This document shows positions 1-9,766 of a DNA stretch of 64,000 bases, in pieces. Under the pieces are notes generated by a model. That model ran no database searches. It had not been told where the DNA came from and saw only the letters and a program-made list of their open reading frames with translations. The position numbers and the translations under genes are program-made. Within the stretch, counting starts at the first letter, position 1, and every line of letters starts with the position of its first letter. This DNA comes from Hassallia byssoidea VB512170. GTDB taxonomy: Bacteria > Cyanobacteriota > Cyanobacteriia > Cyanobacteriales > Nostocaceae. The DNA is taken from the NCBI RefSeq assembly GCF_000817785.2, contig NZ_JTCM02000003.1:62001-126000 (forward strand), written 5' to 3'.

Positions 1-1882
1 CTTCTAAAAGTTCATAAGCTTTTTTGACTTCATTTGGTAAAACTTTATGTTCACCTTTTGCTAATATTTGTTGCGCTCTTCTTTCTTGACGGACAATATC
101 ATCAGGGTCAATCGGAATTTTTTGAGTTTGTGCAATTAAATCCAAAGTATTTTGAATTAATGTCAGGTTTCGCAAACCTAAGAAATCCATTTTTAACAAA
201 CCCATAGATTCCAAGTCTTCCATGAAATACTGGGTAATCACAGAACCGTCATTATTCTTTTGTAGCGGCACAATTTCATCGAGAGGATCGGCAGAAATTA
301 CCACCCCTGCAGCATGAACACCAAAGGTTTTGTTAGTTCCTTCAATTCGCATCGCCATATCAACCCAATGACGAACGTGTGGTTCATTATCATATTTTGC
401 TTTAAACTCTGGTTCTGGGGTTTTCTCAGAAATCATTACCTTGAGTTTTGTAGGTTTACCCCGCACCACAGGAATTAATTTCGCCATTTTGTCTGATTCG
501 CCATAAGGAATATTCAACACTCTGGCGACATCTTTCAAGACAGCTTTAGAAGTTAATCGATTAAAGGTGATAATTTGGGCTACTCTTTCTGTACCGTATT
601 TTTCAGTTACGTATTCAATAACTTTATCGCGTTGATCAATACAGAAATCTGTATCAATATCCGGCATTGATTTACGTTCTGGGTTCAAAAATCGCTCGAA
701 TAATAAACCGTGATGTACGGGGTCAATATTAGTAATTCGCATTGCATAAGCAACCAAAGAACCTGCGGCTGAACCTCGACCAGGACCGACGGGAATCTTA
801 TTATCTCTAGCAAATTTGATGTAGTCCCACACGACTAAAAAGTATGTGGAAAAACCCATCTTTTGCAGCATTTTTAGTTCATACTCTAATCTTTCTTTGT
901 ATTCTGGATCAACTTCGCTACGCGATTTGCGATTTAATCTTTCTAAAAGTCCTTGCCAAGCAACTTCTTCAACGTATGTGTCGGCAGTGTGACCAGATGG
1001 TATGGGATAATTGGGAATGCGAGGCTCACCCATAATATTGTGGTAAGGCTCGACTTTATCTGCAACTTCTTCGGTAGTGTTTATAGCTTCGGCAATGACA
1101 TCATCTGGCAAATGGTCGCGAAATAGCTGACTCATTTCTTCAGCAGATTTCAGATATTCTGTGCCGCTATAACGCATCCGATTATCTTCACTAATCAGCT
1201 TGCCAGTTTGAATACATAGTAAAGCGTCGTGTGCTTCTACGTCGAAACATGAAATATAATGGGAATCATTGGTGGCTATAAATTTAATTCCTAGTTCCTT
1301 GGCAATTCTGATAATTTCAACGTTAACAATTCTGTCTTCTTGGGAACCGTGGTCTTGAATTTCTAAATAAAAATCATCGCCAAATACTTCTTTATACCAT
1401 TGAGCGACTTTACGTGCAGCATCGGGTCGATTGCTGAGAATTGCTTGGGGTATTTCTCCACCCAAACAAGCACTAGTAACTATCAAACCTTCATGGTATT
1501 CTTTAAGTAAGTCTTTGTTAATGCAAGGACGAGAAAATATACCTTTGCCTTGTACACCTTTGAGGTGAGAAATAGTTGTTAATTTAACTAAATTTTTGTA
1601 ACCTTTTGTATTTTTCGCTAAAACAACTTGATGATAACGGGGACGGCGTTCTTGTTTTTCGATATCGCCGTTAATGATATACATTTCGTTGCCAATAATT
1701 GGCTTAATATTTCGACTGCGGCAAATTTTGATTAGTTCGATCGCACCATACATCACACCATGATCCGTGAGGGCGATCGCTTTCATACCGAGTGCAAGTG
1801 CTTGATCGATCAACTCCGGTAACTGACTGGCGCCATCAAGCAAACTGTAATCACTGTGAATGTGCAAAGGGACAAAAGACAT
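1..1882 (-). CDS. dnaE: DNA polymerase III alpha subunit, N-terminal part (cut by window edge)
   Basis: Catalytic subunit of the replicative DNA polymerase. The reading frame starts at ATG (1882-1880) and stays open to the window edge, giving about 627 codons. The first residues ([14 protein letters not shown]) and LTDHGVMYG are typical of the PHP domain, which fills roughly the first 270 residues. The polymerase active-site motif PDIDTDF, with two metal-binding aspartates, lies near residue 407 (about 643-663). [11 protein letters not shown] and [14 protein letters not shown] follow as in other bacterial DnaE proteins. No clear Shine-Dalgarno precedes the ATG. In many cyanobacteria dnaE is split by a trans-splicing intein near residue 770; that point lies outside the window, so whether this gene is split cannot be seen. 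Confidence 0.96.
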   Translation of the reverse strand, partial: MSFVPLHIHSDYSLLDGASQLPELIDQALALGMKAIALTDHGVMYGAIELIKICRSRNIKPIIGNEMYIINGDIEKQERRPRYHQVVLAKNTKGYKNLVKLTTISHLKGVQGKGIFSRPCINKDLLKEYHEGLIVTSACLGGEIPQAILSNRPDAARKVAQWYKEVFGDDFYLEIQDHGSQEDRIVNVEIIRIAKELGIKFIATNDSHYISCFDVEAHDALLCIQTGKLISEDNRMRYSGTEYLKSAEEMSQLFRDHLPDDVIAEAINTTEEVADKVEPYHNIMGEPRIPNYPIPSGHTADTYVEEVAWQGLLERLNRKSRSEVDPEYKERLEYELKMLQKMGFSTYFLVVWDYIKFARDNKIPVGPGRGSAAGSLVAYAMRITNIDPVHHGLLFERFLNPERKSMPDIDTDFCIDQRDKVIEYVTEKYGTERVAQIITFNRLTSKAVLKDVARVLNIPYGESDKMAKLIPVVRGKPTKLKVMISEKTPEPEFKAKYDNEPHVRHWVDMAMRIEGTNKTFGVHAAGVVISADPLDEIVPLQKNNDGSVITQYFMEDLESMGLLKMDFLGLRNLTLIQNTLDLIAQTQKIPIDPDDIVRQERRAQQILAKGEHKVLPNEVKKAYELLE

Positions 1883-2128
1883 ATACGTTACCCAACACCG
1901 ACAAACAACACAAGCGTTTTCTATTAAACTACAGTAACGAAGCTTTCATACACACTGACAAAGAAAATATGCTTATGTTAAGGCGATCGCACTTGCCCTC
2001 ATCCAAGCCACCTTCATCGCAAATGCACGCCTGTTATTTTATTGTGGACAAGGAGTAGGGCAAAAACGGCAGTGCAGTCAGATAACTTTACATCAGTCAC
2101 CCCGATGAAGACGCACCCGTTATATTTT

Positions 2129-3193
2129 TTAAGTAAGTAATTCAGCATTTTGGCGTTGCTTGTTGTCATTAATAATATTGATTCGCAAAGCCATGCCTTT
2201 CATGTATGTACTAATGTACGAGAGCAAAGCATAAATAAAGACAGCAATGCCGAGCATCTCTAGAAACTCTTCAATCGTCGTTATTATGACATAAATTATG
2301 TTTTGCTGTCCGTGTAATTCTGCATAGTACCCACCAACTAATTCTGTGCCAATTGCACCAAATACGAAGATTGTCCCAGCAATCAGAAATAGATAACGTG
2401 TCTTTGCGGGAAGAGCAGCGAGAAAACTTAAAAACGCTAACAGGCAAATCAGTACCAAGATAGCACCAGGTATAACCCAAGCGAAATAAAGAAAGCCACT
2501 GGTATTAAGTGTTTTTCGCAACGGATCGATCAGCCTTTCATGAAGGCTCATGAATTCGTCGCCGGAAAGATACAGAAAGATAATTGATAAGGCTGTCCAG
2601 TGGCGGACAAAAAGTTCACCAGCTACTTTCTTGGCATGGGCGATTATCAACAAAAGAACAGAACAAAATAGTAAAGCAGACGCAGAGTACACCGCAGGAA
2701 TATTTTGTTCAAAGTCAATGTAGAATATTGCTGCTAAGAAACCTCTCAACGGGAACTCAGGCAGAAAGTACACGCTGAACTGTCCGGCAAGACTGACGAG
2801 GCAAAGACTGAGTATCACCAAAAACAAAACTCGCAACGTGTTTTTGGGAGAGAGATTGATCGCGAACTTACGCAACGATACAGTTAAAGGCTGTGCTGAA
2901 TCAGAGCCTCCCCATTCTGCATGGCTAATTTGCTCTATGGAATTTTTATTTTGATCAAGCTGTTTTTTATTCGCTGTTAGTTGTTCTGGTAAAACTATCT
3001 TTTCCAGAAAATACTCAATAGTTTGCAGTTCAATCCAGCCATGTTTTGTAAGAATTTCTTGCAAATGTCTGCCAGACAAATTTTGTTCTTTAAGTGCCGT
3101 TTCTAATTGAGATGGCGTTATCAAGCCTGCTTCAATTAAAGACTCTCCCAAGTACTTTTGCTTACGCTTACTTATTTCCAAATTTGTCATCAT
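2129..3193 (-). CDS. Six-helix membrane protein with a soluble N-terminal helical domain
   Basis: Function not recognised. 354 residues. Residues about 10-75 form a soluble segment (YLGESLIEAGLITPSQLETAL) reminiscent of the small N-terminal domains seen in cyanobacterial GspE/PilB-type proteins, which often bind nucleotides. Residues about 110-335 contain six hydrophobic segments. Acidic and histidine residues sit in or next to the membrane segments (SGDEFMSLHERL; ITTIEEFLEML), which is unusual for a purely structural protein and could suggest metal binding or catalysis. That is inference. Two consecutive ATG codons are possible starts. It lies alone between dnaE and the divergent symporter gene. 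Confidence 0.75.
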   Translation of the reverse strand: MMTNLEISKRKQKYLGESLIEAGLITPSQLETALKEQNLSGRHLQEILTKHGWIELQTIEYFLEKIVLPEQLTANKKQLDQNKNSIEQISHAEWGGSDSAQPLTVSLRKFAINLSPKNTLRVLFLVILSLCLVSLAGQFSVYFLPEFPLRGFLAAIFYIDFEQNIPAVYSASALLFCSVLLLIIAHAKKVAGELFVRHWTALSIIFLYLSGDEFMSLHERLIDPLRKTLNTSGFLYFAWVIPGAILVLICLLAFLSFLAALPAKTRYLFLIAGTIFVFGAIGTELVGGYYAELHGQQNIIYVIITTIEEFLEMLGIAVFIYALLSYISTYMKGMALRINIINDNKQRQNAELLT

Positions 3194-3535
3194 TATTGCA
3201 ATACCCGCCTTTTTTAAGGGGTTTGTGATATTAAATAACTAATTGCTACAGTGAAATTACTGGTATAAATGCTATTGTGACACGGTTAGAATTTAAATTA
3301 AGTAAAGTTTAGCTTAGGATTAAGTAAGATTATGTAAAGATTAAATAAAAGCGATCGCATCTGCTTGGTGTAAGCAAAAATACTCGTAGTTTGCGTACAA
3401 TCCGCAAAAATTTTTGATAAATTTATGTAACTCACAACAATGCTGTTGTAGTTGGAATGACTACAGATTGTACAAAGAGTGAAATCTCTTGAGTCGTGTT
3501 TCAATATATGCAATTCCTCAGTCTGACAAAACGCA
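3194..3535. other. Divergent intergenic region
   Basis: About 340 AT-rich bases between two divergent genes, so it should hold promoters for both. One HIP1 site lies near 3350. I see no repeat, RNA gene or confident promoter box. Confidence 0.5.
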
Positions 3536-4825
3536 ATGAACGAAACAGAAAGCATTAAGCCTGACACTAAACTCCGTCCTTGGTGGCAGCGTATCCCTCT
3601 CACATTGCAAATTATCATCGCCTTAGTGCTGGCAGTCTGCTTAGGAATTGCTTTAGGTGCGGGCAACCCCAACGCAGCCAACAAAGACTTAATCAACAAC
3701 TTGGCAATTCCGGCTGAATTGGTGCTCAAAGCACTCCGCGCTTTAGCTACACCGCTGATTCTCGTAGCAGTGTTGCATACCTTCATGACTACGAATATTC
3801 CCGGAAGAGCAGGACGCAAATTAACTGTATTACTTTTAACTAATACAACCGTAGCAATACTGGTTGGGCTTTTAGTGGCAAACGTCTTGCGTCCCGGTAC
3901 TTGGGGGCGTTTGGCGGCTCCAGAAAATACACAAGCAGCCAGTCAAAGTATTGACCCTTGGGGATTACTCAAAGACGCTGTACCGGAAGCCGTCCTCAAG
4001 CCGTTGGTTGATAATAACGTTATACAACTGATTGTAATTGCTTTGAGCTTTGGTATCGTTTTGCGGGCAATAAAATCAGAGCAAATCGCTGAAGGAAAAA
4101 GAGGATACCAACCGATTGAGGATTTAGTCGGGACTTTGTTTGAGGCAGTGATTCGCATCCTCAACTGGGTGATTGCCCTAGTACCTCTGGCAGTATTTGG
4201 AATTGTGGCTAAAACTGTTGCTCTGCAAGGCTTCGCGCCATTTAAATCACTGTTTGCCTTCATCGTAGCGGTGCTGGTAGCGCTGGCATTACAAGCTTGT
4301 TACTACCTCACTAGAGTCAAATTTGGTTCTTGGGTGAACCCGTTGAAGTTTTTAGCTGGCGGTGCTGATGCCTTTTTGACAGCTTTTTCCACTTCTTCCT
4401 CAACGGTAACAATGCCTATCACCTTTGAGATTTTACAGACAAAAATCGGCTTGCGAGAATCTTCTGCTTCTTTAGGGGCGCTGGTTGGGGCAAACTTTAA
4501 TAATGATGGTACTGCCCTTTATGAGGCGATGTCTGCGTTGTATATTTCCCAAGTGATTGGGCAACATTTGAATTTAGGACAGCAGTTAATTGTCATCCTC
4601 ACGTCGATTTTTGCATCGGTGGGGGCAGCGGGTATTCCGAATGCGGGATTGGTAACGATGACTTTGGTGTTTACTTCTGTTGGTTTACCGACTCAGTATA
4701 TCGCTTTGTTGGTGACGGTAGACTGGTTTTTGGATCGCTGCCGCACTGCGATTAATGTCATGGGAGATATGACTGTTAGTGCTTTGCTTGACGGCAAAAA
4801 ACCTCGTTCTATCGACGAAACTTAG
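3536..4825 (+). CDS. Dicarboxylate/amino acid:cation symporter (DAACS, SLC1-like)
   Basis: Secondary transporter of the glutamate/C4-dicarboxylate family in the cytoplasmic membrane. 429 residues, the usual family length. Hydrophobic segments run from about residue 20 to 415. The serine-rich re-entrant hairpin motif STSSSTVTMP is at 285-294. The substrate/sodium motif NNDGTALYE is at 322-330, where the family usually reads NMDGT, so Met is replaced by Asn. The second re-entrant hairpin (GAAGIPNAGLV) and the late helix with DRCRTAINVMGD are present; the family's substrate-binding Asp and Arg lie in that helix. Substrate cannot be fixed from sequence: dicarboxylate, glutamate or neutral amino acids are all possible. 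Confidence 0.9.
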   Translation: MNETESIKPDTKLRPWWQRIPLTLQIIIALVLAVCLGIALGAGNPNAANKDLINNLAIPAELVLKALRALATPLILVAVLHTFMTTNIPGRAGRKLTVLLLTNTTVAILVGLLVANVLRPGTWGRLAAPENTQAASQSIDPWGLLKDAVPEAVLKPLVDNNVIQLIVIALSFGIVLRAIKSEQIAEGKRGYQPIEDLVGTLFEAVIRILNWVIALVPLAVFGIVAKTVALQGFAPFKSLFAFIVAVLVALALQACYYLTRVKFGSWVNPLKFLAGGADAFLTAFSTSSSTVTMPITFEILQTKIGLRESSASLGALVGANFNNDGTALYEAMSALYISQVIGQHLNLGQQLIVILTSIFASVGAAGIPNAGLVTMTLVFTSVGLPTQYIALLVTVDWFLDRCRTAINVMGDMTVSALLDGKKPRSIDET

Positions 4826-4876
4826 ACGATTTTGGATTTTGCGGAAAGTCACCATGCCACATGCGTGACTGTCAGC

Positions 4877-4901
4877 AGAGACGTTCCGTCGGAACGTCTC
4901 T
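4877..4901. repeat. Dispersed hairpin, agacgttcc family (copy 1)
   Basis: Perfect 11-bp arms AGAGACGTTCC around a 3-base loop. Related hairpins occur at 43343-43371 and 63253-63282. Confidence 0.7.
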
Positions 4902-5310
4902 ACGAGAAATTACGGTTTCAATACTAATATTCAGCAATGCCAAAATCTCAAATCTAAAATTGGCAAGTGGCTATTTAATGCTGTTGCGGTCCTTTAGCAT
5001 CACATTGTTTAGCCCAACACCTTTTAAGAAGTTCTATTCGCCAGATGTTGGCAAAGCGATGAGGATTTAATACCAACTTATTATCATGGCTAAATAGGGG
5101 CTGGTTGAGATACTGCCAGAGGGGAAATTTAATCTTGCTGTGTTCTGGGGTCATGGGTAAGGCAAAATATTATAAAAGCGTTGTGGTAGTAGTTGGCATT
5201 TACTATAAAAGATGCTGACTACTGAAGTTCTAGTCAAACATTACACATTATATATTCAATTGTCTTTGTGGCAATTGCGGAATTTTATCACACCGATTCA
5301 AGTATTTTAT

Positions 5311-5351
5311 AGTTTCTGGCTGAGAAGATATATAAAATTGATGGCAGTATA
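5311..5351. repeat. 41-bp diverged direct repeat, copy A
   Basis: Matches 5707-5747 at 35 of 41 positions. Both copies begin AGTTTCTGGCTG and end ATGGCAGTATA. Origin unknown. Confidence 0.6.
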
Positions 5352-5547
5352 CTGAATAAAGAAGGTATAATATTGACTTTATTTAAGATGCGAGCAAAAG
5401 CAGCGCTGATTGTATTGATATCGTCGGGGCAAAGCATTATTGTGGTTTTCAATTGGGTGGAATACATCAAAGAATTTAGGAATTACAGACAAACATATAC
5501 AAATACTGACAAGCATATAGTTCATCCGGATAAGAGTCGATACAATA

Positions 5548-5580
5548 AACCGCTTTGGCTAAACAATAGCCAAGGCGGTT
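5548..5580. other. Strong stem-loop
   Basis: 14-bp stem (AACCGCTTTGGCTA with its complement, one G-U pair) and a 5-base loop. No T-run follows on either strand, so terminator activity is uncertain. Confidence 0.45.
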
Positions 5581-5623
5581 ATAATTAGCGATCGCCAATT
5601 AATCGTTTGTGAGAATTCGTGTT

Positions 5624-5701
5624 ACAATCAGCGCTGACTAGTAATGATTGCCTTTCTTTGCGATGGTGAACCGCAGTCACCGCATCAAGTTTGAGTAATT
5701 T
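5624..5701 (-). pseudogene. Fragment of a flavodiiron (flv1-like) 3' end
   Basis: About 78 bases on the minus strand align closely with the last codons and 3' flank of the flavodiiron gene ending at 13472. It encodes LLKLDAVTAVHHRK, against LLKPDAVTAVHHRK in the intact gene. A 4-base block replaces the following serine codon and shifts the frame, although the original Asn-His-Tyr-stop bases are still legible. The match continues past the stop codon (caatcagcgc in both), so a piece of DNA with flank was duplicated. No other part of a flavodiiron gene is visible nearby. Confidence 0.75.
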
Positions 5702-5706
5702 GCGTA

Positions 5707-5747
5707 AGTTTCTGGCTGGTAGTATCTATAAAAATGATGGCAGTATA
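5707..5747. repeat. 41-bp diverged direct repeat, copy B
   Basis: Second copy of the repeat at 5311-5351. It directly follows the flavodiiron fragment. Confidence 0.6.
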
Positions 5748-5777
5748 ATGCGGCGCACCCGTGTTGCGCGGGAGTGG

Positions 5778-5918
5778 CTAATCCTTGACCGCAACACTTT
5801 TTGCAAGGTAATGGGATGACACTAAGGAATATTGGGTAAGTTTATTAATAATTTGAGCCATTCGGGGGTTGGGGATTTCAAGGCGCATTAAGTCTTGTTC
5901 AGGTGATTTGTACTGCAT
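5778..5918 (-). CDS. Possible 46-aa reading frame or gene remnant
   Basis: Opens with ATG at 5918 and ends at TAG 5778. The product begins MQYKSPEQDLMRLEIPNPRM and has an ordinary, non-repetitive composition, unlike the neighbouring frames. A purine-rich GGAAG abuts the ATG too closely to be a good ribosome site. Not recognised; it may be the start of a decayed gene, given the surrounding debris. Confidence 0.25.
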   Translation of the reverse strand: MQYKSPEQDLMRLEIPNPRMAQIINKLTQYSLVSSHYLAKSVAVKD

Positions 5919-6017
5919 CTTCCTTTAAAGATATAGCTTTTATTTAAAAGATAAATTACGCCTGATGCGAATTAGGATGCACAGGCAACAAAGGTAAGAA
6001 GATAAAAATTACCAGTA

Positions 6018-6123
6018 ATATCAAGTCCGGTTGATTACTTATTATTGCCATGTCTGTTGTCAAATGTCAAAGCTCAAATCCCTCCCTCTCTCTTAATGAT
6101 CAGTCTTTAACCGGACACGATAT
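6018..6123. mobile_element. Candidate 106-bp miniature element with inverted ends
   Basis: Left end ATATCAAGTCCGGTTGA and the reverse complement of the right end ATATCGTGTCCGGTTAA agree at 14 of 17 positions. The same end sequence recurs at 63225-63245 and, in shorter form, at both ends of 43317-43401. No coding capacity. Confidence 0.45.
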
Positions 6124-6209
6124 AATTCACTGCCACTTCCTCATAGTTATGAGCTAGCACCAGTGACCAAGTGCGCGATTGCGTGCACCTGGTCACCGCA
6201 ACTCTTGTA

Positions 6210-9200
6210 TTAAACCGATAAGCTTGTTACCCAACGCTTGACTGCTTCCCGTCCTTGCGGAATTTGGAAATACTCGAAGTGATCGCAATCTAATACTTCA
6301 ATTGTCAGCTTTGGGTAGGCTTCGCCCCTGACACCGCGCATACTAGATAACCCGACAGCAATATCGTTTTGCTCCCCAAATAAGTTGTCAAGAGTTCGAT
6401 CTAGCACCTTCTGCGCGAGTCGGTTGAGACGGTTGCGTTCTGCCTCGCTCAACCGATTCTCTCCTGCCAGCACCAAGTATGGAACATTTGACGGCTCTTT
6501 GAGGGCATTAAGCTTATCCAGGATAGTAGAGTTGACTTTCAGGTCGATAGAGCCAACACCTTCCTGGTAAAGCTGCTCTAACAACCAGTTGAACGCCCCC
6601 AACGGTGGAATAACCGAAGCTTGATTGACAACTACCGTGAGCAGATAGACCATTCCCCGACCAAGCGTGGCGAGTGTCGAGCCATTGTTGGGAGGACCTG
6701 CCATTACCAACTTATCAACAAATTCGTGACCGCCTGAAAGCTCGATCGTGCAGCGAGAAACCAGGCAGCCCATACTGTGGGCGTAGACGTGAACGGTAAT
6801 CTGGTCGTCAGGACCGAAGCCACATTGCTGCTGTAAGGCTAGAGCTAGTTTAGCGCCATTCTCTTCGACGCTCGTACCAAACGTCTCGTAGTCCCAAGTT
6901 AGTAGATGCTTGTAAGGGAAAACCTCATCGCGCAGAAAAGGAGCAAAGGTTTCGACCATCTGTCTAGTGTCTGCGGTGAATCCGTGGACAAAAAGAGCTA
7001 CCGTATCACCTGGTTGGAACTGGTTTCGCTGAATATCGCGGTACTCAACCTTCTTGCCATCAACCAGTTCTGCACGCCGCAGACCTATCTGTGGGGTGTA
7101 GCGACCCATCTTTTTATAAACAAAGAGCTGGATGGTGCTCCCGATGTCGCGCTTAGTAGGTAAACCCTGAGCGTCAGTAGAAACTACAGTTGGCGGTAGG
7201 GTCACTACATCCACCGCGTTCTTCTCCTTAGCGGCATAGCCGACTGGCAGGTAGTCTTCGCCATCAAAGGCTATGGGCAAAAGGTCTGCTACTTGCTCGT
7301 TGGCAACGGTTGGCAATTCCAAGCGTAGCGGGTTCTCCCGTGTGATACTCTGGCGCGATGTCTCGTCCACATCAAAGGAGATGACAAGCGCTGAAGAGCC
7401 AAAACTGCTATCAATACTACGTGTTCCCGAACGTCCAATAGGTTGAAAAAGGTCTGGGAATCGGTCAAGACCAGGTGGTAGCTTTAAACTGGGGTTCCCA
7501 GATATACTCCGAGTGGCTTGACTCCAAGTGGTTACAGTAACTTGACCCTGAAAACCTTCAGGCTTAATTAGTGTGAGTTCATCGTTCAAGCTAATAGTTT
7601 CGGCTGGGGTATTCAGCGTTCTTGTTTGGAAACCACGCACGACAGTAACAGAAAGAGAGGTTGTTGCCCAGTCTTCTAGGTCTTCTGTTTCAGCAGAGCC
7701 AGCGAAGCGCTTGCCAGAAAGAACACAATCTAAGAGTCGCTCTAAAGGAGAAGAAGAAGCTGCTCTCGTTCTTTGAGGGGGTTGAACGTTTAGCTTTTTC
7801 TGCTCCAACCCCTTGAAATCAGTGGGGTTAGTTGTAACAATAACTTTCAAATAATCCCGGCAGGAATCCCATCCTCCAGGCAAGGTGAAGTTTAACCGCT
7901 CTTTCCGGTTGTCGAGACCGATGATAAGCTTGCCACCATTCCGTTCAATGGGATCTTTTTGACCCAATTGTGGATACTGAAGTTTGATACTGTAATCAGG
8001 ATTCAGAAGCAAAAGGTGAGCATAAATGGGTTTCGACGATTCGTTAATCACCTCTAGAACGTACCGATTAGAGTCTTTGTCTTCCTGATCTAAGGTAAGG
8101 GTGATTTCCCCACCTGTGCCAACAGCGCCTGTGGGAAGTTCTTGCGTCTGAGAATCATCAGCACCCTTTACATCATAACGAAGTAGGCGGAGTTTTACCT
8201 TGCCTACTAGCTCCGATTCCGGCTCTTTATTATCAAGGCTCTGGAGAGTGCGGTAGCGAACAATACTTTCTAAGGAATGAAGTACGGCTATCTCATCACC
8301 GCCCCCATCTTTGATGTCTTCTGGAACGACTAGCTGTTCACGCGTGGAGTTGTAGATGTTCAACTTCCCATCAACAGCCTTAACTCGCAAATCAGCTACT
8401 TGATCGCAATTTTCTAGCACCTTCAAGTAAGGTGAACCGCTACCCAAATTTGCATCAAGGATTGCTTGACGCAAACGTGCGATCGCCTTCTGGTTTTCTT
8501 CCCCTGGATCTGCTTCTAGAGCAAGTGTCTGGTGCAGCCCAGCATAAACTTGTTTGGTGATCAGACCACGGGCGAAAATGGGAATAGAGACAATATTAGC
8601 ACCCTCCTTGATGCTTGCAAGGGCTGTGGTTGCTGAAACTGAGGTAACTTCGACTGTAGCCAGAGGCGCGGGCAAATCCTTCTTAGTACGCACTTCGGGT
8701 GGATAGAGAGCCAGTTCAGTGCCCTTATGCAACCCATGTATCAAACCAGCATCCAGAGTAACTTCATTTTCCTCTACCTTCTGCACGGTAATGAAGGGGT
8801 CTCGCTCGACCCGCACTCCTCCAAAGACCTCTCGGTTGCGATCGCCCTCACACTGGGGCATCTGTGAAGGATATTGTGTATTCACCTTAGCTGCTACCTG
8901 CTCGTAGAGGTCTGCATATGTGGTCTTTGGGGTCATTTGGCGCAGAGCTTGCAAGGTGAAGTAGGTCAGCGCACCATGCCATACTCTGTTCCCTTCATCA
9001 GGGCTGAAATATTCGTTCGATAATTCGTGGTCGCGACAACCTGCGAGGAGGACGTGGGTGATACCTTCGGTTGCCCAGCCACTCGCACCCGTCCCTCGAC
9101 GGGGTGCGCCTTCTAGGATGCCAGTATCCAAGTCAGGTGGTGGGATGCGATTGTCGGGTTCAACATTGCGGGTTTGAGCCAGATTTGGATCGCGAGTCCC

Positions 9201-9668
9201 CGAACCGGAATGGCAACAGTCGAGAATTACAGTAATATTATTACCCTTGCGCTCTGCAAGTTGATCCAGCAAAGCAGCAAGGGTCTTATCAGGGATATCA
9301 AAAACCTCTGGAGTTCTACTGTCATGGGGAACGAGAGTTTCGTTTTGTCCGTCAGGCTCTTTCCGGTTCACCATTTGAGAACCATGACCACTGTAATGAA
9401 AGAAAATTTGGCTTCCTGGCTGAATGTCTGGATTGTCGATGAAAAATTCCTTAAAGGTTTGAAGGATATTAGTGCGAGTCGCCTCTTGGTTAGTCAAGAC
9501 ACGGATCTGATTTTCGGGAACACCCAGTTGATTTATGAGGTAAATCCGCATTGCCTTAACATCATTGACGCAGCCATTAAGGTTTTGAATATGCAGGTAT
9601 TCATCAATGCCAATTAGCAGCGCCCATAGGGAAGAACCATTGGTGACATGAAGTTGTTGTGCAGTCAT
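6210..9668 (-). CDS. Metacaspase-like (C14) protease fused to an alpha/beta hydrolase
   Basis: 1152 residues. Residues about 12-290 form a caspase-fold domain: SLWALLIGIDEY opens it, the catalytic His is H95 in YSGHGS and the catalytic Cys C152 in DCCHSG, as in metacaspases and orthocaspases. A central region (about 300-860) is a beta-rich linker of the kind found in cyanobacterial caspase proteins. Residues about 890-1152 are an alpha/beta hydrolase: oxyanion-type LFVHGFTADTR, nucleophile S965 in AHSMG, probable Asp D1102 (QNDIAV) and His H1130 (DCDHFEYF). No signal peptide, so probably cytoplasmic. A GGAG sits 7 bases before the ATG. It lies 98 bp downstream of a CHAT-TPR gene on the same strand, probably one operon. 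A plausible reading is a protease whose activity frees a lipase or esterase, but no substrate is visible. Confidence 0.9.
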   Translation of the reverse strand: MTAQQLHVTNGSSLWALLIGIDEYLHIQNLNGCVNDVKAMRIYLINQLGVPENQIRVLTNQEATRTNILQTFKEFFIDNPDIQPGSQIFFHYSGHGSQMVNRKEPDGQNETLVPHDSRTPEVFDIPDKTLAALLDQLAERKGNNITVILDCCHSGSGTRDPNLAQTRNVEPDNRIPPPDLDTGILEGAPRRGTGASGWATEGITHVLLAGCRDHELSNEYFSPDEGNRVWHGALTYFTLQALRQMTPKTTYADLYEQVAAKVNTQYPSQMPQCEGDRNREVFGGVRVERDPFITVQKVEENEVTLDAGLIHGLHKGTELALYPPEVRTKKDLPAPLATVEVTSVSATTALASIKEGANIVSIPIFARGLITKQVYAGLHQTLALEADPGEENQKAIARLRQAILDANLGSGSPYLKVLENCDQVADLRVKAVDGKLNIYNSTREQLVVPEDIKDGGGDEIAVLHSLESIVRYRTLQSLDNKEPESELVGKVKLRLLRYDVKGADDSQTQELPTGAVGTGGEITLTLDQEDKDSNRYVLEVINESSKPIYAHLLLLNPDYSIKLQYPQLGQKDPIERNGGKLIIGLDNRKERLNFTLPGGWDSCRDYLKVIVTTNPTDFKGLEQKKLNVQPPQRTRAASSSPLERLLDCVLSGKRFAGSAETEDLEDWATTSLSVTVVRGFQTRTLNTPAETISLNDELTLIKPEGFQGQVTVTTWSQATRSISGNPSLKLPPGLDRFPDLFQPIGRSGTRSIDSSFGSSALVISFDVDETSRQSITRENPLRLELPTVANEQVADLLPIAFDGEDYLPVGYAAKEKNAVDVVTLPPTVVSTDAQGLPTKRDIGSTIQLFVYKKMGRYTPQIGLRRAELVDGKKVEYRDIQRNQFQPGDTVALFVHGFTADTRQMVETFAPFLRDEVFPYKHLLTWDYETFGTSVEENGAKLALALQQQCGFGPDDQITVHVYAHSMGCLVSRCTIELSGGHEFVDKLVMAGPPNNGSTLATLGRGMVYLLTVVVNQASVIPPLGAFNWLLEQLYQEGVGSIDLKVNSTILDKLNALKEPSNVPYLVLAGENRLSEAERNRLNRLAQKVLDRTLDNLFGEQNDIAVGLSSMRGVRGEAYPKLTIEVLDCDHFEYFQIPQGREAVKRWVTSLSV

Positions 9669-9766
9669 AATTTATCTCCTGAAATTCGCAAGTATTTTCC
9701 GCTGATTTAAGTTCTTGAGTTTGACCAATCTACTTCCCAAAGGAAATGGGTGAGAGCGTGTGCAAC

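Larger units (their letters stand above)
4826..6209. other. Gene-poor repeat graveyard between symporter and metacaspase genes
   Basis: Nearly 1.4 kb without a convincing long gene. It holds a dispersed hairpin (4877-4901), two copies of a 41-bp diverged repeat (5311-5351, 5707-5747), a 14-bp stem-loop (5548-5580), a fragment matching the 3' end of flv1 (5624-5701), a possible 46-codon reading frame (5778-5918) and a 106-bp element with inverted ends (6018-6123). Longer open frames in 4861-5588 run through repeats and resemble nothing, so I did not call them. It looks like decayed sequence. Confidence 0.6.

Noticed and set aside
4861-5070. 69-codon frame
   Set aside because: It starts in a dispersed hairpin, has no ribosome site and its product resembles nothing.
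5373-5588. 71-codon frame
   Set aside because: It ends inside a stem-loop and lies among decayed repeats; no support beyond openness.
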